Assembly (NCBI GenBank): GCA_022826345.1
Contig: JAJDVB010000230.1
Location: 1 to 46,759, forward strand
Source: Alphaproteobacteria bacterium
GTDB lineage: Bacteria; Pseudomonadota; Alphaproteobacteria; UBA828
Length of the DNA: 46,759 nucleotides
Direction of reading: 5' to 3'
The number at the start of each line of letters is the position of its first letter. Position 1 is the stretch's first letter. The notes beneath the pieces were generated by a model. It had not been told where the DNA came from. It saw nothing but the letters and a program-made list of their open reading frames with translations, and made no database searches. This document shows positions 8,419 through 15,504 of the stretch, piece after piece. Both the position numbers and the translations under genes were made by a program.

Positions 8419-9476
8419 ACGGCGCCGGCTTCATCCGCATGACCCCGATCAGGCGCGATATCGCTATCGGCCTTTTTTTCCTCGCGATTGCGATCGCCAT
8501 TCCCTTCATCGATTCCTCCCGCTCAACGATGACGCAGGTCATCCTGCTGTTCATCTGGGCGAGCATCGTGACCCAGTGGAATCTCGTTTTCGGCGTGGCG
8601 GGAATCTTTTCACTGGCGCAGATGGCCGTGTTCACCATGGGCGGCTACACCGCCGCCATGCTGAGCCTCTACATGGGCTGGTCGCTTTGGTTGACGAGCT
8701 TCCTCGGCGCCTTCATGGCCGTGCTCGTGAGCGGCATCATCGGCGCGGCGACCATCCGCCTCAGGGGCGCCTACGTCGCGCTTCTCACCATCGGCTTTGC
8801 CGTCGTGATGCAGGTGCTGATCCTGACGGACTCCGATTGCTTCTTTTATCGCGGCGTCACTTGCTACAACTTCACCGGCGGATCGAGCGGCCTCTCTCAG
8901 TTCGGCGATTTCGGGTTCCGCGACTGGCTCGGCTACAAGCAGAGCCTCGTCGGCAAATACTATCTCGCGCTCTTTCTCCTGGTGCTTGGAACGATCTTTG
9001 CGCTGGTGATCATGCGGGGTCCCTTTGGCTACGCGTTCCGGGCGCTTCGCGACAATGCCAACTGCGCCAGTTCGCAGGGCATCAATCGCGTCAAGTATCA
9101 GATCCTCGTGTTTGCCCTGTCGGGCTTCTTTACCGGGCTATCCGGCGCATTCTATGCCGGGCACTACAAGACCATCGGCCCGACGATGCTGGATCTTTCT
9201 GTTCTGCTGCTCCTGCTCTCGATGATGGTCGTCGGCGGGCTGGGCCGCGCCTGGGGCCCGCTCCTAGGCTGCATCATTCTGATGTTTATTGACGATCAGC
9301 TGAAGGTCTATGCGGAGTGGCGCACGGTCGGCACCGGGGCGATCACGATCCTCTTCATCATCGTGTTCCGCCAGGGCGTCGCGGGTCTCATCGAGCAGCT
9401 ATGGGAGCGCCTGTTGGCTTTGCGCGGCGCGCAGGCGGCCGGCGCCCCGGCGGCCAAGGACAAGGCGACCGGGTAA
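8415..9476 (+). CDS. ABC transporter permease, LivM type
   Basis: A 353-residue inner-membrane permease, last gene of the importer operon. Hydrophobic segments run through most of the protein. The family-typical coupling loop is RALRDNANCASSQGINRVKYQILVF, with the usual ALRDN core. The C-terminus is charged and alanine-rich (GAPAAKDKATG). The start ATG at 8415 overlaps the stop of the LivH-type gene. The serine/cysteine-rich stretch around residues 136-150 (DSDCFFYRGVTCYN) is longer than in typical LivM and may be a periplasmic loop with a disulfide (inference). About 60 bases after its stop the sequence enters a zone of broken mobile-element genes, so this operon ends at the scar. Confidence 0.9.
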   Translation: MNGAGFIRMTPIRRDIAIGLFFLAIAIAIPFIDSSRSTMTQVILLFIWASIVTQWNLVFGVAGIFSLAQMAVFTMGGYTAAMLSLYMGWSLWLTSFLGAFMAVLVSGIIGAATIRLRGAYVALLTIGFAVVMQVLILTDSDCFFYRGVTCYNFTGGSSGLSQFGDFGFRDWLGYKQSLVGKYYLALFLLVLGTIFALVIMRGPFGYAFRALRDNANCASSQGINRVKYQILVFALSGFFTGLSGAFYAGHYKTIGPTMLDLSVLLLLLSMMVVGGLGRAWGPLLGCIILMFIDDQLKVYAEWRTVGTGAITILFIIVFRQGVAGLIEQLWERLLALRGAQAAGAPAAKDKATG

Positions 9477-9539
9477 GCTCCACGCCGCGTGCGGGGTCAG
9501 TCGTGACTCCCGGTTGCAGCTCCGTCCATCGCTGCGAGA

Positions 9540-9878
9540 TCAGCGGTGTCGCGCTTGAAGCACGCAACAAGCCCACCCCCCCCCCCCCGCGCCCGTCTGC
9601 AGAGGCGGCCGACTTCGCTCGCAATCGTGGTCGCCTTCCGGGCAGCGGCTCAGGAACGGGCAGCCCGGCGGCACGTCGATGGGGCTCGGAATTTCACCCT
9701 TGATTGTGTGCAGCGCACTGTCGCCGGCGCCGACCCGCAGTCGCGGTGTCGATTTAAGTAGCGCCTGGCTGTAGGGGTGCCCTTCTGACCTGAAGAAAGC
9801 CTCCGTCTCTTGCAGCTCTATGAGCTGGCCGAGGTAGAGCACGGCGACACGGGTGGCGCACAATCCCGCCGCCGTTGA
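9540..9878 (-). pseudogene. C-terminal fragment of an Opp/Dpp-type peptide ABC ATPase
   Basis: Roughly 110 residues readable on the minus strand match the end of an oligopeptide/dipeptide importer ATPase. They include RVAVLYLGQLIEL, EGHPYSQALLKSTP, KGEIPSPIDVPPGCPF and a C-x5-C-like RCPEGDHDC. In the family this tail forms the Fe-S-like cysteine region after the second half of the ATPase domain. Everything before the equivalent of C-x-R-V-A-V is missing, and the frame instead continues upstream into a recombinase fragment, so Walker A, signature and Walker B are absent. A run of 13 C at 9576-9588 lies in its last codons and may be a slippage site. It is surely non-functional as an ATPase. Confidence 0.75.
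9576..9588 (+). repeat. Run of 13 cytosines
   Basis: An uninterrupted C13 homopolymer near the 3' end of the peptide-ATPase fragment. Such runs are prone to slippage during replication and to length errors in sequencing, so the frame downstream (minus strand) is uncertain by a base or two. Confidence 0.8.
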
Positions 9879-10067
9879 CACCGCGATCATCGTCGCGATC
9901 TTCTTCTCTATCGCCGCCAGCTCCTTCCTGTCCCTGGCCCCCGAGGCACGGCGCTCCCGGTTGAGACGGTTGGTCTCTTCCGCATAGGCCTGTATCGCCT
10001 CGACCGCCGCCTCCGGCGCCATCAGCCGGTGCTTCAGCCCGGCCAGCACCGTCTGCGCCAGAGCTCT
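9876..10067 (-). pseudogene. Internal fragment of a large serine recombinase
   Basis: About 64 codons on the minus strand read RALAQTVLAGLKHRLM, then a segment with EETNRLNRERR and KELAAIEKKIATMIAV. This helix-rich pattern (LKDRLM-type entry, then NRLxxERR and the coiled ELxxIExxI) is typical of the C-terminal region after the zinc ribbon in large serine recombinases found in alphaproteobacteria. The catalytic resolvase domain and zinc ribbon are missing. The frame runs without a stop into the peptide-ATPase fragment at about 9877. Upstream it meets the transposase fragment at about 10066 in another frame. So it is one block of a three-part chimera, not a gene. Confidence 0.65.
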
Positions 10068-10203
10068 GGTAGTTCCTCCTGATCTCGTAATACTGCTGGC
10101 GCGAATAGCCCATGATCCGGCACGCCTTCGAGACGTTGTTCATCTCGCTGGCCAACTCAAGCAGGCTCAGCTTGCGCCGTGCTACCTTGTCCTTGGTGGT
10201 CAT
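10066..10203 (-). mobile_element. N-terminal fragment of an IS481-like transposase
   Basis: Forty-six codons on the minus strand encode MTTKDKVARRKLSLLEL, then ASEMNNVSKACRIMGYSRQQYYEIRR, the N-terminal helix-turn-helix of IS481-type DDE transposases. The homology stops at about 10066, where the sequence switches to a recombinase fragment. The DDE catalytic core is absent, so it cannot transpose. An AGAACGAC-type purine stretch precedes the ATG (10203). The upstream bases up to about 10260 (on this strand, a TATGGATTG... segment) probably include the remains of the element's left end; I cannot define the terminal repeat. Confidence 0.7.
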
Positions 10204-10340
10204 GTCGTTCTCCCGATAGGTCGGATGTTGTGCAAAACAATCCATAGCCCTAAGGAAGGTCTGAATAAGTACCCCTGCATTTCCCAGACGCGCAAGGCGA
10301 AAGCGCGCTTCCCGCTTTTCTCACAATTTCAGTGACTTAC

Positions 10341-10402
10341 TGCCACCGAAATTGGTGGCACATGCCTGTGCCACGGGAACCTCTGCTAAATCAGAGGTTC
10401 CC
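10341..10402. repeat. Cluster of overlapping perfect dyads
   Basis: Three perfect hairpins lie in 62 bases. TGCCACC (10341-10347) pairs with GGTGGCA (10354-10360). GTGGCACA (10355-10362) pairs with TGTGCCAC (10367-10374), sharing an arm with the first so that both cannot form together. GGGAACCTCTG (10375-10385) pairs with CAGAGGTTCCC (10392-10402) across a 6-base loop. They lie right at the end of a small minus-strand reading frame and could act as its terminator, or could be the relic of a recombination or transposon end. Confidence 0.75.
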
Positions 10403-10612
10403 TAAGGCTTCGCGAAGCGCCACTGCGAGCGCTGCCTTCACCGCCGTGTCGGCGGGCACCACATCCTCTAAGCGCTGGATCTCGTTGAAGGCATCGCACA
10501 CTTGTCCAGGTCGCCGAGCGGACACACTGGTGCTGAGAACCATGACCGTCCGATAAAGTGCGATTGCAGCATGCCGCTGGGGCATGGAATCGACCTCAAT
10601 GGGCATTTTCAT
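10391..10612 (-). CDS. Possible small hypothetical protein in the scar region
   Basis: About 73 codons, ending LREALGNL. The part after MPIEVDSMPQRHAA has ordinary protein composition, with alternating hydrophobic residues and a repeated VKAALAVALREAL helix. Its stop codon lies inside the strong dyad at 10375-10402, which would then be a natural terminator and supports a real transcript. Two in-frame ATGs (10612, 10606) are possible starts and neither has a good ribosome-binding site, so the gene may have lost its 5' end. An upstream minus-strand frame ending in RYQPDAENENAH stops at 10596 and overlaps this start by 17 bases, a coupling-like arrangement. I recognise no family. Confidence 0.35.
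   Translation of the reverse strand: MKMPIEVDSMPQRHAAIALYRTVMVLSTSVSARRPGQVCDAFNEIQRLEDVVPADTAVKAALAVALREALGNL
10407..10418. repeat. 12-base perfect palindrome
   Basis: GCTTCGCGAAGC, a perfect palindrome five bases from the dyad cluster at 10341-10402. It lies within the possible small minus-strand gene, so it may be coincidental in GC-rich coding sequence. Confidence 0.6.
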
Positions 10613-11010
10613 TTTCGGCGTCGGGCTGGTAACGGAGTCGGACCAGGCCGCACTTGAGGCGGGTGCCACGACCGATGGGTAGACCTCCCGTAGCAGACGC
10701 TCCGATCGCCTCGAAATTCGGAGTAGGCAAATCGCCGGGGCATCCCTCTGACCCGGCGATGCTTGATGAGACGGTGCGGCGTCTGATCAGGGCGATTTTC
10801 CTGAACTTCCCCAGTGTTGGGGAAGCGCGAAATCGCACGATCGCGTTATCGTTCCCACCGGTATCGGCGCAGCCGGGAGCAGGCCAAGAAAGAACCGCCC
10901 TGGGTTCGCGGTGATATCGAGCGTCCTCACATCCGGGCTTTGTCTTCCTGGGCAGTCATCGTGCCGGTCGGCGGGGTTGACCGGCTGAATACCCGAAGGA
11001 GTGAGCCCCT
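10613..11010. other. Gene-poor stretch of the scar region with one hairpin
   Basis: About 400 bases with no frame I can support. It contains a perfect hairpin at 10806-10825: CTTCCCCA and TGGGGAAG around GTGT. A minus-strand frame running through 10720-10596 ends in RYQPDAENENAH and might be the C-terminal relic of a gene, but I cannot name it. Confidence 0.4.
10806..10825. repeat. Hairpin CTTCCCCA-GTGT-TGGGGAAG
   Basis: A perfect 8-bp stem with a 4-base loop at 10806-10825 in a gene-free stretch. No T-tract is adjacent. Its role is unknown; it is another palindrome in the mobile-element scar. Confidence 0.6.
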
Positions 11011-11282
11011 ATGACGACGCTCGACGGTTCCATCCGCCAGACTATCGAGACGGATCTCGCGCGCTCTCAGCTGAGCGAGCGGAAACTGGGCGCGTTCGCA
11101 GTCGGCAACCCCGCGCTCATTCCGCAAATCAAGGCGGGCGGCTCGATGCGGCTCGACACCGCCGACCAGCTGCTCTCCTACATGAACGAGGCGCCCATCG
11201 GTCCCCGCTCCGCGGCGAGGTCGAGGCGTTCCTGTCCGAGACCGGCATCGGGGAGCGCAGGTTCGGGGCCAAGGCCGCCGGC
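11011..11282 (+). pseudogene. Frameshifted and truncated tandem-domain DNA-binding-like protein
   Basis: The first ~65 codons from the ATG at 11011 encode a compact helical domain: LARSQLSERKLGAFAVGNPALIPQI, then GGSMRLDTADQLLSYM. In the next reading frame, from about 11206, a second copy of the same module begins (GEVEAFLSETGIGERRFGAKAAG). SQLSERKLGAFAVGNP and TGIGERRFGAKAAGEG align clearly, so the original protein had two tandem copies. Such two-module proteins occur in alphaproteobacteria as small putative regulators; that naming is from memory. The frame change near 11205 and the abrupt end at about 11282, where an inverted integrase fragment begins, show it is broken. Confidence 0.6.
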
Positions 11283-11621
11283 GAAGGTCGGCACGTCCGA
11301 CTTGTTCATGAGCGCGACGGGATCGCCGCCCGCCCGTGCGACTTTCCGGTACTCGAAGGCCTGTTGCCGGGCGTCGACCAGGGAGACGTAGGGATACGCG
11401 CCGAGGCCCACGTCGCGGCGGGTTCCGTTGACGGTCCCGCGCCAGAGCCAGTGCTTCGAGATGGACTTGAGCTTGCGCGATCCGTAGACTCTGAGTCGCA
11501 GCCCGTGCTGATCGCAGTAGACGCCGGGTCGGTTGACGGAACGGACGAAGGCGTCCGTCAGACGCCCCTTGTTTCGGGCTTTCATGGCGGACGCTTCGGG
11601 ACTAAAACCCCTCGCGGCCAT
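11280..11621 (-). pseudogene. N-terminal fragment of a P4-type tyrosine integrase
   Basis: About 114 codons on the minus strand from the ATG at 11621 match the arm-DNA-binding domain (DUF4102) of P4/CP4-57-type phage integrases. Recognisable pieces are GRLTDAFVRSV, YCDQHGLRLRVYG, WRGTVNGTRRDVGLGAYP and VSLVDARQQA, ending DPVALMNKSDVPTFA. The catalytic domain with its R-H-R-Y residues is gone. A clear GAGGGAGA site precedes the ATG. The homology stops at about 11280, exactly where the regulator fragment on the opposite strand stops, so a rearrangement joined two gene remnants head to head. No tRNA attachment site is visible nearby. Confidence 0.75.
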
Positions 11622-12330
11622 ACTATCATCTCCCTCATTGACTCTCCCACTGCGAGCGAAAACGGCTGGTACCGGCTGAAACCACAAGGTCCGTTTGATG
11701 CGACCAACCCATTGAAATCACGATCCGTTTGGGACCGCTCGCCTACGCCTGAAATCTATTCTTGCCGGTCACCCCATCCGCCACTTTTCTTTGGCACCAC
11801 ATTGCAAAACAAAGAGAAACTACAAATTTCAAGTCTTGTAGCCCTCAAATTCCTGTCTCGAACGCGTCGTACGGCAGCTTTCTCGTCTCTGGCGAGGCAA
11901 GCGGCGCAATCGCCGTTGCGCAGCACAAGGTCAAGCATCGGCCGAAATCAGACGTGGGCGGAACTGCGCCCACGTGCCAGGAGCCGGAGATTGTGGAAGC
12001 GTTGCGGTGCGGCAAGCCGCATCTTCCAAGATCACCAAGGGCGTAACAGCAGCAACGACCATGGTAATTCTCGGGGTTCCTGACGGCCTGACGGACATTC
12101 GGAATACACCCTAACTCGGCCACCCGGCCGCCTAGCCAACCGAGGCCGCCTCAGAAGGTGCGGGTCCCTCGGCGCCCGTCGTGACCGACATGGCGCTTGA
12201 ATCGAAACCGGGTTCCGGTGACGCCTGAGGCTGGGACGAGGCCAATGGGGCCGCCGCGGCCTGAGGCGTCAGGTGCTTGCCATCAAACCGGCGCCATGAA
12301 AGGTTTCGTCGCCGCAACGGGAGCAGCCGG
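11622..12330. other. 709-base region without a supported gene
   Basis: This stretch separates the integrase fragment from the HAD gene. Part of it (about 11780-11860) is clearly lower in GC than the rest of the window, as in recently acquired DNA. It contains the hairpin at 11952-11975. A minus-strand frame over 12132-12276 codes for a Pro/Ala/Ser-rich tail but I find no support for it as a gene. The promoter of the HAD gene should lie at its right end. Confidence 0.45.
11952..11975. terminator. Perfect hairpin in gene-free DNA
   Basis: ACGTGGGCG (11952-11960) and CGCCCACGT (11967-11975) form a 9-bp stem with the 6-base loop GAACTG. There is no T-tract, so a factor-dependent or relic terminator is as likely as an intrinsic one. 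Confidence 0.4.
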
Positions 12331-13011
12331 GTGGCCGATGCATTGCGGGACGTCGAACTGGTCATATTCGACTGCGACGGAGTCATCGCTGACAGCGAGG
12401 TCATCAGCGCAACTCTCCTGGTCCGGCAGCTTCTGCCCTACGGCATTCGCATTGACGCCGACTACGTCTTTCGCAACTTCGTTGGCAAGAGCTTCCCCAT
12501 TGTGGCCGACATCATCGGTGAGCGCTTCGGCGTCGCGCTGCCCTCCACCTTCGTGGGCGATTACCGCGCGGCGCTTCGGGAGGCCTTCGCGGACAGCCTG
12601 CAAACCACGCCCGGATTTCTCGACGTGCTGGGTCAACTGGCATGCCCGGCATGTGTCGCGACCAGTTCAAGCGCGCCGCGCGTGGCCCATACGCTTGAGG
12701 CTGTTGGGCTCACCGACTATTTCGGCGCCGATGTCTTCACGGCCTCCCAGGTGGCGAACGGAAAGCCCGCGCCCGACCTCTTCCTGTTCGCCGCCCGGGC
12801 GATGTCGGCGCCGCCGGAGCGCTGCCTGGTGATCGAAGACAGTGCTCCGGGCGTCGAAGCGGCGCTGGCCGCCGGCATGCACGTGTGGCGCTACGTGGGC
12901 GCATCGCACATCGTCGATATCGCGCGGGCGCGCGACGAGACGCCTACGGGCGTGACGGTTTTTGACAACTGGGACCGGTTTTACGTATTGGCGCCCGAAC
13001 TGAGAGCATGA
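12331..13011 (+). CDS. HAD-superfamily phosphatase (beta-phosphoglucomutase/sugar-phosphatase type)
   Basis: A 226-residue HAD hydrolase acting on a phosphorylated small molecule. Motif I is IFDCDG (nucleophile D14, acid/base D16), motif II is around ATSSSAPR, motif III is NGKPAPDLF and motif IV is IEDSAPGVEAA. A helical cap lies between motifs I and II, as in subfamily IA. I chose the GTG at 12331, preceded by GGGAG at the right distance, over an ATG at 12277 that would add an arginine-rich tail. It is the first gene of the polyol island and ends 10 bases before the SorC-type regulator. Related HAD genes are found beside smo/mtl operons, where they may remove stray sugar phosphates. The substrate is not determined. 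Confidence 0.85.
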   Translation: MADALRDVELVIFDCDGVIADSEVISATLLVRQLLPYGIRIDADYVFRNFVGKSFPIVADIIGERFGVALPSTFVGDYRAALREAFADSLQTTPGFLDVLGQLACPACVATSSSAPRVAHTLEAVGLTDYFGADVFTASQVANGKPAPDLFLFAARAMSAPPERCLVIEDSAPGVEAALAAGMHVWRYVGASHIVDIARARDETPTGVTVFDNWDRFYVLAPELRA

Positions 13012-13021
13012 CACGGCGACC

Positions 13022-13975
13022 ATGGCCAGAAGCAACGGCGGCAACCGTCTGGACGACGCGGCCCGGGCCGGGTGGCTCTACTACGTCGCGGGCAACACCC
13101 AGGACGAGATCGCGCAAAAGTTGGGCGTGTCGCGGCAGTCCGCGCAGCGGCTGGTGTCGCTGGCGGTCAGCGAGAAGCTGATCAAGTTCCGGCTCGATCA
13201 CCCCATCGCACGCTGCATGGAGCTGTCGAGGCAGCTCAGCGATCGGTTCAGCCTGCAGTCCTGCGAAATCGTGCCTTCAGACCCGGCCGCGCCCGAGTCG
13301 ATTGCCGGCGTCGCCATCGCCGGCGCTGCCGAGATGCAGAAGCATCTCGATACGAAGGCGCACAAGGTCATCGCGGTGGGGACGGGGCGCGTCCTGCGCG
13401 CCTGTGTCGAGCAGCTGCCGTCGATGGACTGTCCGCAGCACCACCTCGTCTCGCTGGTCGGCAACACGATGCCCGACGGTTCCGCTACCGCCTACAACGT
13501 CGTGGTGCGCATGGCCGAGCGCGTCGGCGGGCGGCACAACCCGATGCCGCTCCCCGTGCTGGTGCGCAAGCCGGCCGAACTCCCGATCCTGCACAGCCAG
13601 GAGCCGGTCGCGAAGACGCTTGGGCTCTGCGCCGACGCCGACGCGATCTTCGTCGGGATCGGCCATATCGACGGCTCGGCGCCGCTCACGGTGGACGGGT
13701 TCATCACCCATGAGGAAAGCCGGGCACTCGTCCGCATGGGTGCGGCTGGCGAAATCGTCGGTTGGGTTTTCGACGCCAAAGGCACGCTGATCGAGGGCCT
13801 GACCAACGATCGGGTTTCAAGCGCGCCGCTGGTGCCTGCAAACCCGCGCCCGGTGATCGGGCTGGCTGTCGGCGAGGTCAAGGTCGCCGCGATTCTCGGA
13901 GCATTGCGCGGCCAGCTCGTCAACGCGCTGGTGACCGACGAGGCGACGGCCGAGGCCGTTCTGGCACAGGCCTAA
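13022..13975 (+). CDS. SorC/DeoR-like transcription regulator of the polyol operon
   Basis: A 317-residue regulator. The N-terminal helix-turn-helix spans about residues 12-50 (GNTQDEIAQKLGVSRQSAQRLV). The rest is a sugar-binding domain of the SorC family, with GTGRVLRACVEQLP, LVGNTMPDGS and a C-terminal GLAVGEVKVAAILGALRG. Proteins of this type bind a phosphorylated sugar or polyol and control adjacent transport and catabolic genes. The position just upstream of an SmoE-type binding protein matches the SmoC-like regulators of alphaproteobacterial sorbitol/mannitol operons. A perfect 10-base palindrome and a possible promoter in the following gap may be its targets (inference). Confidence 0.87.
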   Translation: MARSNGGNRLDDAARAGWLYYVAGNTQDEIAQKLGVSRQSAQRLVSLAVSEKLIKFRLDHPIARCMELSRQLSDRFSLQSCEIVPSDPAAPESIAGVAIAGAAEMQKHLDTKAHKVIAVGTGRVLRACVEQLPSMDCPQHHLVSLVGNTMPDGSATAYNVVVRMAERVGGRHNPMPLPVLVRKPAELPILHSQEPVAKTLGLCADADAIFVGIGHIDGSAPLTVDGFITHEESRALVRMGAAGEIVGWVFDAKGTLIEGLTNDRVSSAPLVPANPRPVIGLAVGEVKVAAILGALRGQLVNALVTDEATAEAVLAQA

Positions 13976-14082
13976 GCACCTTAACTTGTTGGACTGAAAC
14001 GACTCTCGTGCCTCCACGCCACGGGTGCTGCATTTGACGTTGACTCTTGGATTCCTCTGATCGAGTATTTGCCCGTCTCAAT

Positions 14083-14092
14083 AGCAATTGCT
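14083..14092. promoter_or_regulatory. Palindrome AGCAATTGCT, possible operator
   Basis: A perfect 10-base palindrome 24 bases before the binding-protein start, in the 141-base gap after the SorC-type gene. A TTGACT at 14040-14045 lies upstream but no good -10 is paired with it. It could be an operator for the adjacent regulator; this is inference. Confidence 0.35.
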
Positions 14093-14116
14093 CACTTCGA
14101 GCGTGGAGAGAAAGCG

Positions 14117-15430
14117 ATGAAGATCAAGCTTAGTGCCCTGATGGGCGCCGCCGCTGCCACGTGCCTCTTGGCAACGGCAGCGGCGGCCGAGACGTTGACG
14201 ATCGCCACCGTCAACAACGGCGACATGATCCGCATGCAGGGTCTGACCGACGACTTTACCGCTAAGAACCCCGGCATCGAACTGGAGTGGGTGACGCTGG
14301 AGGAGAACATCCTGCGCCAGCGTGTCACCACCGATATCGCCACCAAGGGCGGCCAATATGACATCATGACCATCGGCACCTATGAGGTTCCGATTTGGGG
14401 CAAGCAGGGCTGGCTGGTCGGCCTGAACGATCTGCCGGAGAGCTACGACATCGACGACCTGCTGCCGGCGATCCGGGGCGGGCTCACCGTGGATGGCGAG
14501 CTCTATGCCTCGCCCTTCTACGGCGAGAGCTCGATGGTGATGTATCGCACCGACCTGATGGAGAAAGCCGGGCTAGAGATGCCGGAGGCACCGACCTGGG
14601 ACTTCATCGCTCAGGCTGCCCGCGCCATGACCGACAAGGACAACGAAATCTACGGCGTCTGCCTGCGTGGCAAGGCTGGCTGGGGCGAGAACGCGGCCTT
14701 CATCACGGCGACCTCCAACAGCTTCGGCGCGCGCTGGTTCGACGAGAACTGGAACCCGCAGTTCGACAGCCAGGCGTGGTCGGACACGCTGAACTTCTAC
14801 CTCGATCTGATGGCCGATGCGGGCCCTCCAGGCGCGTCGTCCAACGGCTTCAACGAGAATCTCGCGCTGTTCCAGACCGGCAAGTGCGGCATGTGGATCG
14901 ATGCCACTGTCGCCGCCTCCTTCGTGACCAATCCGAAGGACTCGGTCGTGCACGACAAGGTCGGCTTCGCGCTCGCGCCCGATAACGGGCTCGGCAAGCG
15001 CAGCAACTGGCTCTGGGCCTGGTCGCTGGCGATCCCGGCGGGCTCCGCGAAGATCGAGTCCGCGAAGAAGTTCATCGCCTGGGCGACGTCGAAGGACTAC
15101 CTCGAGCTGGTCGCTTCGAAGGAGGGCTGGGCGAACGTGCCTCCGGGCACCCGCACCTCGCTCTACGAGAACCCGGAATACGCCAAGGTTCCGTTCGCAA
15201 AGATGACGCTGGACAGCATCAATTCGGCTGATCCGACGAACCCGGCGGTGGATCCGGTGCCCTACGTCGGCGTGCAATTCGTTGCGATCCCCGAGTTCCA
15301 GGGCATCGCAACCGCGGTCGGCCAGCAGTTCTCGGCCGCGCTTGCCGGGACGGTGACCGCCGAGGAGGCGCTGGCGAACGCGCAAGCTCTGACGGTCCGT
15401 GAAATGACCAAGGCGGGTTACATCAACTAG
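14117..15430 (+). CDS. smoE: Polyol (sorbitol/mannitol) ABC substrate-binding protein
   Basis: A 437-residue extracellular solute-binding protein of the family-1 (carbohydrate) type. A Sec signal peptide is clear: MKIKLSALMGAAAATCLLATAAAA, with cleavage about residue 24. The mature protein begins ETLTIATVNNGDMIRMQGLT. The whole-gene context (two permeases, one MalK-like ATPase, mannitol dehydrogenase) matches the SmoEFGK hexitol importer first described in Rhodobacter sphaeroides. I preferred the ATG at 14117 because GGAGAGAAAG precedes it and the signal peptide then starts the protein. It is the first structural gene of the operon. A strong stem-loop follows its stop, which could raise its expression over the permeases. 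Confidence 0.87.
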   Translation: MKIKLSALMGAAAATCLLATAAAAETLTIATVNNGDMIRMQGLTDDFTAKNPGIELEWVTLEENILRQRVTTDIATKGGQYDIMTIGTYEVPIWGKQGWLVGLNDLPESYDIDDLLPAIRGGLTVDGELYASPFYGESSMVMYRTDLMEKAGLEMPEAPTWDFIAQAARAMTDKDNEIYGVCLRGKAGWGENAAFITATSNSFGARWFDENWNPQFDSQAWSDTLNFYLDLMADAGPPGASSNGFNENLALFQTGKCGMWIDATVAASFVTNPKDSVVHDKVGFALAPDNGLGKRSNWLWAWSLAIPAGSAKIESAKKFIAWATSKDYLELVASKEGWANVPPGTRTSLYENPEYAKVPFAKMTLDSINSADPTNPAVDPVPYVGVQFVAIPEFQGIATAVGQQFSAALAGTVTAEEALANAQALTVREMTKAGYIN

Positions 15431-15444
15431 CCTAGTATCCGCAT

Positions 15445-15478
15445 TCCGATGGGGGCCTGCTGACCGGTCCCCATCGGA
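15445..15478 (+). terminator. Stem-loop after the binding-protein gene
   Basis: TCCGATGGGG (15445-15454) pairs perfectly with CCCCATCGGA (15469-15478). GCC/GGT can extend the stem inward, leaving an 8-base loop. It lies in the 74-base gap before the first permease gene, with no T-tract. Such structures typically act as partial terminators or protect the upstream mRNA, giving more binding protein than permease. Confidence 0.75.
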
Positions 15479-15504
15479 CCCGGTGCAATCGGGAGATCCG
15501 TTCC

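Noticed and set aside
10341..10402. Integron attC site or CRISPR-like repeat
   Set aside because: No GTTRRRY core and no repeated units at regular spacing are present.
11622..12130. tRNA gene serving as attachment site of the integrase remnant
   Set aside because: No cloverleaf, T-arm sequence or CCA-type 3' end could be found.
12132..12404. Minus-strand frame with a Pro/Ala/Ser-rich tail
   Set aside because: It overlaps the start of the HAD gene, has no good start signal, and is low in complexity.
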